Part shown: in pieces, positions 58,143 through 64,000 of the stretch
Layout: every line of letters starts with the position of its first letter
Numbering within the stretch: the stretch's first letter is position 1
Notes under the pieces: model-generated
What the model was told of the DNA's origin: nothing
Database searches by the model: none
What the model saw: only the letters and a program-made list of their open reading frames with translations
Translations under genes and position numbers: made by a program
From: Rhizobium sp. BK602
GTDB taxonomy: Bacteria > Pseudomonadota > Alphaproteobacteria > Rhizobiales > Rhizobiaceae
Direction of reading: 5' to 3'
Length of the DNA: 64,000 nucleotides
Assembly: GCF_014195095.1 (NCBI RefSeq)
Contig: NZ_JACIBC010000001.1
Span: 248,001 to 312,000, forward strand

Positions 58143-58982
58143 ATGATGGACTTTGCCGCGGCCAAGGGGCCGAAACTCACGCTGGATGAAAGCTCCGTGC
58201 TCGATATTGGCGCTTGTGTCGTCGATGGCAGCGATCTCGCGCCCGGACGCGCCATTCCCGATGACGGCGATCCGCGTATCGATCATTCCCTGGAGGGGTT
58301 TCTCTTCACCTGCGGGCCGGATCATATCCGCCATCCGCAGCCGATGTCGGGTGCGTTCGAAGGAAAGCGCTATCCGCTGCACGGCTCCTTTTCCTCGCAT
58401 CCAGCCAGGATTCTCTGGACGCGCTTCGAGGATGGCAATGCCGAATGCCGTGCCGATATCGACGTCGTTACCGCCGAGGGGCTGACGGCGCGGCTGGAGC
58501 GCCACTGGCGGATAGACGGTGTGATGGGCGAGGTTTTCCTCGCGGATCGCATCGTCAACACCAGCTCCGAGGCGATGCCGGTCTTCCTGATGTATCATAT
58601 GAATATCGGCGGCAAATGGTTCGACGACGGCGTGCGCCTTGCCGGTCAGATGCTGGAAAATGGTGGCTTTCCCTGGACGTTCGGCGAGGAGCTGGGCGGC
58701 ATTTTCTGCGTGCAGGCGACGGCGAAAGGAGAGGATTGGGCCGAGCTCCGTCTCGGACCGATCGCGGCCATCGGCGGCAAGTCGCTGAGGGTACGTTTCG
58801 GCACGGACACGCTGCCGTTCCTGCAGGTCTGGCGCAACCAGCGCGCGCCTGCCGACGTCCTCGGCATCGAGCCGGTTTCGCATCGCTGGGTGTCGCGCGC
58901 CGAACTCGAAGAGGCGGGTGAGTTCGATATTCTCCAGCCCGGGGAAGCCAGGAATTTCATGCTCAACTTTGCCTTCGTTTGA
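58143..58982 (+). CDS. DUF4432-type aldose-1-epimerase-like protein
   Basis: From ATG 58143 (GGGAGAA upstream) the protein has 279 residues. It has the beta-rich GFLFTCGPDHIRHPQP region near residue 53 followed by YPLHGSFSSHPARI near 75, and RIVNTSSEAMPVFLMYHMNIGGKWF near 135; the C-terminal half has LPFLQVWRNQRAPADVLGIEPVSHRW. This resembles DUF4432/galactose-mutarotase-like proteins with His residues in the sugar site. The function is probably anomer interconversion of an unknown sugar. It is transcribed away from the L,D-transpeptidase, with an AT-rich promoter region in between. Confidence 0.7.
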   Translation: MMDFAAAKGPKLTLDESSVLDIGACVVDGSDLAPGRAIPDDGDPRIDHSLEGFLFTCGPDHIRHPQPMSGAFEGKRYPLHGSFSSHPARILWTRFEDGNAECRADIDVVTAEGLTARLERHWRIDGVMGEVFLADRIVNTSSEAMPVFLMYHMNIGGKWFDDGVRLAGQMLENGGFPWTFGEELGGIFCVQATAKGEDWAELRLGPIAAIGGKSLRVRFGTDTLPFLQVWRNQRAPADVLGIEPVSHRWVSRAELEEAGEFDILQPGEARNFMLNFAFV

Positions 58983-59055
58983 GGTGTCTGTGCGGTTGAC
59001 GCTCGCCCTGCCGCGGCGTAGACCAAGGCCCTCGGTTTCAAAGAGGAAATAAACC

Positions 59056-59394
59056 ATGGATATCCGTCCGATCGATGACGAATACTCGGTGTCCGGCCAG
59101 ATCACCGTGGAGGATCTCGACGAGATCAAGGCCTTGGGATTCAAATCGATCGTCTGCCATCGCCCGGATCAGGAAAGCCCGGATCAGACGCCGTTTGCCG
59201 CCGTCGCGGCGCGCGCCAAGGAGCTTGGGCTTGAGATTACCCATGTGCCCGTCGGGCCTATGGGCGTGACCGAAGAGGCCGTGCAGGGCATGGTCGACGC
59301 GCTCGACGAATTCCCGCGGCCTATGCTCGGCTATTGCCGCTCCGGCGCGCGTTCGACCGCGATCTATCAGAAGACGCATCACATTCGCGGCTGA
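59056..59394 (+). CDS. DUF442 protein-tyrosine-phosphatase-like / Blh-type protein
   Basis: The 112-residue protein (AAGAGGAAATAAACC upstream of ATG 59056) fits the DUF442 family, the phosphatase-like domain also found at the start of Blh beta-lactamase-like sulfur dioxygenase proteins. It shows the CX5R-type active site PMLGYCRSGARSTAIY near residue 95 (Cys and Arg) and SIVCHRPDQESPDQTPF near residue 33. It may bind persulfide or act as a phosphatase. No dioxygenase partner gene is next to it in the window. It is co-directional with RidA after a ~95-base gap. Confidence 0.8.
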   Translation: MDIRPIDDEYSVSGQITVEDLDEIKALGFKSIVCHRPDQESPDQTPFAAVAARAKELGLEITHVPVGPMGVTEEAVQGMVDALDEFPRPMLGYCRSGARSTAIYQKTHHIRG

Positions 59395-59489
59395 GCGGCC
59401 GTTTCACTGAATATATAGGATATTTTGGGCGTTGCCGGCGAGCAGCGCCCAGTTTGTGACCCGTCACCGGACAACATCAGGAGAGAAGT

Positions 59490-59834
59490 ATGAGCATCAA
59501 GCGTATCGACGTCGGAGTCCGCATGAGCGGCGCCGTCATTCACGGCAACACCGTTTACCTCGCCGGCCAGGTTGGCGAAGGCGCAAGCGTCACGGATCAG
59601 TGCAAGTCGGCTCTGGCCGAAGTGGATCGCCTGCTGGCCGCTTCCGGTTCCAGCAAGTCGAAGATCCTGCAGACGCTGATCTATCTCGCCGATATCGCCG
59701 ACTTCGCCGAAATGAACGCCGCCTGGGAAGCCTGGGTCGATCCGGCAAACACGCCGGCTCGCGCCACCAGCGAAGCCAAGCTCGCCGCGCCGAAGTACAA
59801 GGTCGAGTTCATCGTCACCGCCGCGATCGACTAA
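59490..59834 (+). CDS. RidA-family enamine/imine deaminase
   Basis: The 114-residue protein (AGGAGAGAAGT upstream) has the YjgF/RidA fold: SGAVIHGNTVYLAGQVGEG near residue 12, LAEVDRLLAASGSSKSKILQTLIYLADIADFAEMNAAWEAW, then PARATSEAKLAAPKYKVEFIVTAA. The Arg in PARATS (residue ~93) is the substrate-carboxylate contact and the family usually has Glu near the end; here the sequence ends EFIVTAAID. It removes reactive enamines produced by PLP enzymes. It is followed by a terminator shared with the converging TPP-enzyme gene. Confidence 0.85.
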   Translation: MSIKRIDVGVRMSGAVIHGNTVYLAGQVGEGASVTDQCKSALAEVDRLLAASGSSKSKILQTLIYLADIADFAEMNAAWEAWVDPANTPARATSEAKLAAPKYKVEFIVTAAID

Positions 59835-59852
59835 CTCGATCAGACACGTTCC

Positions 59853-59886
59853 AAAAAGCCGGTGGGCTCGCGTTCACCGGCTTTTT
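59853..59886. terminator. Bidirectional terminator overlapping a coding end
   Basis: AAAAAGCCGGTG at 59853-59864 pairs with CACCGGCTTTTT at 59875-59886 over a 10-base loop. It serves the RidA gene on the right-going strand and, in reverse, includes the last four codons and stop (59874) of the TPP enzyme gene, so the leftward gene ends inside its own terminator. Confidence 0.9.
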
Positions 59887-61532
59887 GTTTGCGAAATTTC
59901 CGTCAAGGTGCGGGAAGGGGTGATGGCCTCGGGATCGAGCTGGATCTCGATGATCGCCGGCTTGCCGCTGGCGCGCGCCCGCTCGAAGGCCGGTGCGAAT
60001 TCCTCCGTCGTCCTCACGGTTTCACCGTGGCCGCCATAGGCGCGGGCCAGGGCTGCGAAATCCGGGTTTTCCAGTGCCGTGGCGCTGACGCGTCCGGGAT
60101 ATTCGCGTTCCTGATGCATGCGGATGGTGCCATACATGCCGTTATTGATGACGAGCGCGATCAGCGGCAGGCGGTATTGCATGGCGGTCGCAAATTCCTG
60201 GCCATGCATCATGAAGCAGCCGTCTCCGGCAAAGCAGATCACCTCGCGCTCCGGAAAGAGCTGCTTGGCGGCAACCGCCGCCGGCAATCCATAACCCATC
60301 GAACCGGAGGCCGGGGCGGCCTGGGTGTTGAAGCGGCGGAAACGGTGGAAGCGGTGCAGCCAGGTAGCATAATTGCCGGCGCCGTTGGTGAAGATCGTGT
60401 CGGCGGCCGTATTGGCCTCGATCCAGTCCATGATCCGGCCCATATGCACCGCGCCGGGGCTCTTTTCCGGCGTCGTCGACCAGGCGAGGTAGGCGGAATG
60501 CATGCGCTCCGTTCGCTCCGCCCAACGCGGTTCTACCGGCGCTGGGAGATCGGCGAGTGCCGTCACGAAATCGGCGGGGCTGGCGCAGATTGCGAGATCC
60601 GGGCGGTAGACGCGGCCGATCTCGGATGGATCGGGATGAATATGGATGAGCTGCTGCTGCGGGTAGGGGATGTCCATCAGCGTATAGCCGGAGGACGGCA
60701 TTTCGGAGAAGCGTCCGCCGAGCAGGATCAGCAGGTCGGCCTGCCTGATCTCCTTTGCCAGCGCCGGATTGATGCCGATGCCGACATCGCCGGCGTAGCT
60801 TGGATGGAGATGGTCGAACAGCATCTGCCGGCGGAAGGAGCAGCCGACCGGCAGCTTGAAGCGTTCGGCAAAGCTTCTGATGCCGGCAACCGCACTCTCA
60901 TCCCAGCGCGTGCCCCCGAGGATGACCATTGGCCGCTCGGCTGCGCTTAGGCGCCGGTGCAGGTCGTCGATCTGGGCGCGGCCAGGATGGGCTGATACCG
61001 GCGTGTAGGGCTTGGCCGGCGGCGCCTCGACCTCGTCGCGCAGCATGTCCTCGGGCAGCGTCAGCACGACGGGACCGGGCCGTCCCGATGTTGCCACCGA
61101 GAAGGCGCGGGTGACGAATTCCGGAATGCGGGCGGCATCGTCGATCTCGCCGACCCATTTTGCGAATTCCGTGAAAGCGCGGCGGAACTCCACCTCCTGA
61201 AACGCCTCGCGCTCGCGGGCGTCGCGCTGCACCTGGCCGATGAAGAGGATCATCGGGATCGAATCCTGGCGAGCGATATGCAGGCCGGCGGAGGCGTTGG
61301 TGGCACCCGGTCCGCGGGTGACCATGCAGATGCCCGGTTCGCCGGTGAGCCGGCCCCAGGCGTCCGCCATCATCGCGGCACCACCCTCCTGGCGGCAGAC
61401 GAGCACCTCGATGTCGCTGTCACGCAACGCATCGAGCACGGCGAGAAAGCTCTCGCCGGGAACGCAGGAAATGCGCTGTACCCCATTTGCCTTCAGGGCT
61501 TCGACGATGAGCTGGCCGCCAGTTCGCTTCAT
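59874..61532 (-). CDS. Thiamine-pyrophosphate enzyme, acetolactate-synthase-like
   Basis: Starting at ATG 61532, overlapping the CoA-transferase stop as ATGA, the protein has 552 residues. It has the TPP-enzyme layout: an N-terminal pyrimidine-binding domain (RISCVPGESFLAVLDAL; the activating Glu in VCRQEGGAAMMADAWGRL near residue 50), a central domain, and the C-terminal diphosphate domain with GSMGYGLPAAVAAKQLFP and ICFAGDGCFMMHGQEFATAMQYRLPLIALVINNGMYG (GDG...NN metal motif) near 445. It resembles acetolactate synthase/oxo-acid decarboxylases. The start is chosen over an open extension that is antisense to the neighbour. Pairing with a CoA-transferase suggests a decarboxylation route, but it does not carry recognisable oxalyl-CoA decarboxylase segments. 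Confidence 0.8.
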   Translation of the reverse strand: MKRTGGQLIVEALKANGVQRISCVPGESFLAVLDALRDSDIEVLVCRQEGGAAMMADAWGRLTGEPGICMVTRGPGATNASAGLHIARQDSIPMILFIGQVQRDAREREAFQEVEFRRAFTEFAKWVGEIDDAARIPEFVTRAFSVATSGRPGPVVLTLPEDMLRDEVEAPPAKPYTPVSAHPGRAQIDDLHRRLSAAERPMVILGGTRWDESAVAGIRSFAERFKLPVGCSFRRQMLFDHLHPSYAGDVGIGINPALAKEIRQADLLILLGGRFSEMPSSGYTLMDIPYPQQQLIHIHPDPSEIGRVYRPDLAICASPADFVTALADLPAPVEPRWAERTERMHSAYLAWSTTPEKSPGAVHMGRIMDWIEANTAADTIFTNGAGNYATWLHRFHRFRRFNTQAAPASGSMGYGLPAAVAAKQLFPEREVICFAGDGCFMMHGQEFATAMQYRLPLIALVINNGMYGTIRMHQEREYPGRVSATALENPDFAALARAYGGHGETVRTTEEFAPAFERARASGKPAIIEIQLDPEAITPSRTLTEISQTKSR

Positions 61533-62731
61533 GTTTTTGCCTTCCTCTCCAGTTCCGCCAATTCGGCCAGAACTTCCTCCTGATGCTCGCCGAGACGCGG
61601 GCTCGGCCGGGTATAGGTCAGCGGCGTCTCCGACAGAACCACCGGCGTGCGCACGCTCGGGATCATGGTGCCGGCGGCATCCTCCAGATCGATCCGCAAG
61701 CCGCGCGCCTCGATCTGTGGGTCCGCGAACATATCCTCGATCGTATTGATGGCGCCGGCCGGTACGGCATTGTCCTCGCAGGCCTTCAGCAGTTCCGCCT
61801 TGTTCCATGTCAGCGTTTTCGCCGAGACGAAGGCGCGGACCTCATGGCGATGGGCGACGCGGGCCTTGTTGGTGGCGTATCGCTCGTCGTCCGCATGCGT
61901 CTCGATGCCGAGGATGGTGCAGAGGCGGCGGAACTGCCCGTCATTGCCGACGGCAAGGATCAGATGGCCGTCAGCCGTCGGCACGACCTCGTAGGGCGAG
62001 ATATTCGGATGAGCATTGCCGAGGCGCACGGGAGCCTTGCTGGAAATCAGATAGTTCATGTTCTGATTGGCCAGCACGGCGGATTGCACATCGAGCAAGG
62101 CCATGTCGACCAGCTGGCCTTCGCCGGTCTTCAGCGCATGGATCAATGCCGCCTCGATGGCGGAGACAGCGTAAATCCCCGTGAAGATATCGGCGATCGC
62201 CACGCCCGCCTTCATCGGCTGTCCATCCGGCTCGCCAGTGATCGACATGAAGCCGGACATGCCCTGCACGATATAATCATAGCCCGCAAGCCCGGCATAG
62301 GGCCCGGTCTGGCCGAAGCCGGTGATCGAGCAATAGACGAGCTTGGGGTTGATTTTCTTCAGGCTCTCATAGTCGAGGCGATATTTCACCAGGCCGCCGA
62401 GCTTGAAATTCTCGATCACCACATCCGCGGTCTTGATCAGCCGGCGGACGATATCCTGGCCCTCTTCGGTTCTGAGGTCGACAGTGATGGAGCGCTTGCC
62501 GCGATTGGTCGAGTGATAGTAGGCGGCCGAGAGATTTTCCCCGTCCTTGCTCTCGACGAAGGGAGGCCCCCATTGGCGGGTGTCGTCGCCGCCGTCGGGG
62601 TTCTCCACCTTGATGACATCGGCTCCGAGATCGGCCAGCATCTGCCCTGCCCAGGGGCCGGCGAGAACGCGGGCTAGCTCGATGACGCGGATGCCGGAAA
62701 GCGGCGGTTTCTTCGTGATGTTGGCTGTCAT
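61529..62731 (-). CDS. CaiB/BaiF family CoA-transferase (class III)
   Basis: The 400-residue enzyme has class III CoA-transferase motifs: GIRVIELARVLAGPWAGQMLADLGADVIKVENPDGGDDTRQWGPP at the start, NRGKRSITVDLRTEEGQDIVRRL, VVIENFKLGGLVKYRLDYESLKKINPKLVYCSITGFGQTGPYAG with the catalytic Asp region near 165, and LIHALKTGEGQLVDMALLD near 190. It moves CoA between carboxylates. It precedes the TPP enzyme with a 4-base overlap and follows the EamA transporter gene, so the three probably form one operon. The acid handled is unknown. Confidence 0.88.
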   Translation of the reverse strand: MTANITKKPPLSGIRVIELARVLAGPWAGQMLADLGADVIKVENPDGGDDTRQWGPPFVESKDGENLSAAYYHSTNRGKRSITVDLRTEEGQDIVRRLIKTADVVIENFKLGGLVKYRLDYESLKKINPKLVYCSITGFGQTGPYAGLAGYDYIVQGMSGFMSITGEPDGQPMKAGVAIADIFTGIYAVSAIEAALIHALKTGEGQLVDMALLDVQSAVLANQNMNYLISSKAPVRLGNAHPNISPYEVVPTADGHLILAVGNDGQFRRLCTILGIETHADDERYATNKARVAHRHEVRAFVSAKTLTWNKAELLKACEDNAVPAGAINTIEDMFADPQIEARGLRIDLEDAAGTMIPSVRTPVVLSETPLTYTRPSPRLGEHQEEVLAELAELERKAKT

Positions 62732-62749
62732 GTCGATCCGGATGAGCGG

Positions 62750-63709
62750 CTAAGGTGTGAAGGCATCTCCAGATGTATCGGATACGGGCTTGGAAGCAAA
62801 GCGCCGCTCGCGCCAGAGAATATAGAGGCCGGAGGCGATGATGATGACAATGCCGAGCCATTTGATCGTGTCGGGGAAATCGCCGAAGATCAGCCAGCCA
62901 AGTATCGTCGCCGAGACGATCTCGAAATATTGCAAGGGTGCCAGTGTCGAGGCCGGGGCGGCGCGATAGGCATGGACACTGAGAATACCCGTAATTGCCG
63001 CGCTGACGCCGACGCCGAGAAGATGGATCATGGCAACGAGATCCGGCGCGACCGGATCGAGGATCGGCGATCCGGTGCCGTGGCCGAGGGTCAGAAGCAT
63101 CAGGCAGAGCAGCGTGCCCCAGATACCGGTCTGGAACTGCATCGACCAGGCCCCCTCGCTATGGGAGACGACGCGGGTGATCATCGCGTAGACGGCGATG
63201 CAGAATGCCGTGACGACGGGCAGCAGCGCGACAGGGCCGACCTCGGTGAAGCTTGGCTGGATGATCAGCATCGCGCCGAAGAAGCCGACGGCGCAAGCCG
63301 TATAGCGGCGCCAGCCGATGGTCTCCTTCAGAAAGATACTGCTGAGGATGGTCAGCATCATCGGTTCGACGAAGAAGATGGCGATGGCGTCGGCGACTTC
63401 CATGACCTGCAGCGTGGTGACGAAGGAGATCATCGACAGAGTCAGCACGCCGGCGCGAATGGCATGCACGCCGCTTCGGCGCAGCGACCATGAGCCCCAT
63501 TGGCTTTTCAGCGCCATGAATGGCAGCGCGAACAGCGATTGGAGAATGAAGCGGGCGGCCGTGACTTCCGCCGGCGGAACGGTGGCGGCGGCGAGCTTGG
63601 AAAAAATGTCGATGACTGGCGACAGGATGACCGACAGAAACATCATCGACAGCCCGAAGGTCATCTCCGACTGGGAAAAACGGGACGAGGGGCCAGCGCT
63701 GGCATTCAT
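62750..63709 (-). CDS. EamA/DMT-family transporter
   Basis: From ATG 63709 (ACAGGA upstream) the protein has 319 residues; the frame is open six codons further. It has about ten hydrophobic helices in two repeats, typical of EamA proteins: MFLSVILSPVIDIFSKLA, AARFILQSLFALPFMAL, FFVEPMMLTILSSIFLKETIGWRRYTACAVGFFGAMLI near 130, and a second repeat with PLQYFEIVSATILGWLIFGDFPDTIKWLGIVIIIASGLYI. These export or import small metabolites. It precedes the CoA-transferase gene by 18 bases. Confidence 0.85.
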   Translation of the reverse strand: MNASAGPSSRFSQSEMTFGLSMMFLSVILSPVIDIFSKLAAATVPPAEVTAARFILQSLFALPFMALKSQWGSWSLRRSGVHAIRAGVLTLSMISFVTTLQVMEVADAIAIFFVEPMMLTILSSIFLKETIGWRRYTACAVGFFGAMLIIQPSFTEVGPVALLPVVTAFCIAVYAMITRVVSHSEGAWSMQFQTGIWGTLLCLMLLTLGHGTGSPILDPVAPDLVAMIHLLGVGVSAAITGILSVHAYRAAPASTLAPLQYFEIVSATILGWLIFGDFPDTIKWLGIVIIIASGLYILWRERRFASKPVSDTSGDAFTP

Positions 63710-63727
63710 TCGAAAATTCCTGTGCAA

Positions 63728-64000
63728 TCAGGATTTTGCGGTCACCCGCTGGCACCAGTCGGCAAAATCCGCAATCGCCGCGCCCGCGCCGATCTCGTTC
63801 AGCGTCTCGTGGCGCATGTCCTGATGGATGGTCAGGCTAATATGCGAGAAGCCAGACCGTTTCAAATGATTCGACAACCAGGCGATTGCCTTTCCATTGT
63901 TTGTTGCCGGGTCGTGGCCGCCGCCGACCAGATGGATCGGCATGTCGCGTCGGAGCCGATCGAGATAGGTCTTTTGCGGCGCGCGGAAGGTCAGCTCGAA
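63728..64000 (-). CDS. Alpha/beta hydrolase, C-terminal part (partial at window edge)
   Basis: The frame runs off the right edge; 90 residues are visible to the stop at 63728. The end of an alpha/beta hydrolase is recognisable: PIHLVGGGHDPATNNGKAI supplies the catalytic Asp, and HQDMRHETLNEIG supplies the catalytic His, in serine aminopeptidase/lysophospholipase-like order. The nucleophile and N-terminal domain lie beyond the window. It is on the same strand as the EamA gene, 18 bases upstream of it, so it is probably the first visible member of that operon. Confidence 0.75.
   Translation of the reverse strand, partial: FELTFRAPQKTYLDRLRRDMPIHLVGGGHDPATNNGKAIAWLSNHLKRSGFSHISLTIHQDMRHETLNEIGAGAAIADFADWCQRVTAKS

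Overview
The window looks like a chromosomal segment of a Rhizobiales bacterium, most likely of the Rhizobium/Agrobacterium group. The evidence is high-GC coding, a 158-residue RibH2-type lumazine synthase behind an FMN riboswitch, a 1258-residue cobalamin-dependent MetH, many ABC-type solute transporters and several UTRA-GntR and RpiR regulators. The species call is inference from protein character only; no database was searched.

Bases 1-20222 are the late half of a siphovirus-type prophage, read left to right. The head genes come first: the portal end, a DUF2213 protease/scaffold with a possible nested scaffold start, the Gp24-type cement protein, a DUF2184 major capsid protein and neck proteins. 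Tail genes follow: terminator, tube, and a G/GT chaperone pair joined by a -1 frameshift at an AAATTTT heptamer. The order then continues through the tape measure, distal tail, hub and peptidase-like genes to a 1770-residue repeat-rich tail tip/fibre, a DUF4376 protein, a GH19 endolysin, two holin-like proteins and a strong terminator. Between the chaperone and the tape measure sits a reversed, AT-richer cassette (about 6.16-8.0 kb). It holds a truncated REP-type tyrosine transposase, two paralogous exported proteins and a lipoprotein, and looks like a lysogenic-conversion insert. The first half of the tape measure shares its lower GC. Integrase, repressor, terminase and most of the portal lie outside the window to the left.

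Bases 20.4-30.3 kb hold housekeeping and envelope genes: a nitronate monooxygenase, a TIM-barrel isomerase, small unknown proteins (one 47-residue membrane protein was found by eye), and a compact surface-polysaccharide locus. That locus contains a secreted polysaccharide lyase, a GumK-like glucuronosyltransferase, a Wzx-type flippase and a TupA-like ATP-grasp. A UPF0303 protein and an AGE-family sugar isomerase follow. metH (30.5-34.3 kb) has two overlapping palindromes in front of it.

Bases 34.4-42.8 kb are a sugar-uptake and catabolic unit. A GntR regulator and a BadF-type sugar kinase diverge from an ABC importer (binding protein, two permeases, Gfo/Idh oxidoreductase, ATPase), with a second GntR gene behind it. 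A 13-bp inverted pair of sites lies in the divergent promoter region. Then come a VOC protein and ribH2 with its FMN riboswitch and promoter.

Bases 44.0-55.9 kb form the most interesting metabolic region. A PotABCD-like ABC importer and an RpiR regulator face a divergent series: N-formylglutamate amidohydrolase-like hydrolase, APC permease, glutamine-synthetase-like ligase, aldehyde dehydrogenase, iron-type alcohol dehydrogenase. This set could run a gamma-glutamylated amine/amino-alcohol pathway. The remainder (55.9-64 kb) has a small membrane protein, an L,D-transpeptidase, a DUF4432 mutarotase-like protein, a DUF442 phosphatase-like protein, a RidA protein, and a co-directional group of a CaiB/BaiF CoA-transferase, a TPP enzyme and an EamA transporter. 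The end of an alpha/beta hydrolase is cut by the window edge.
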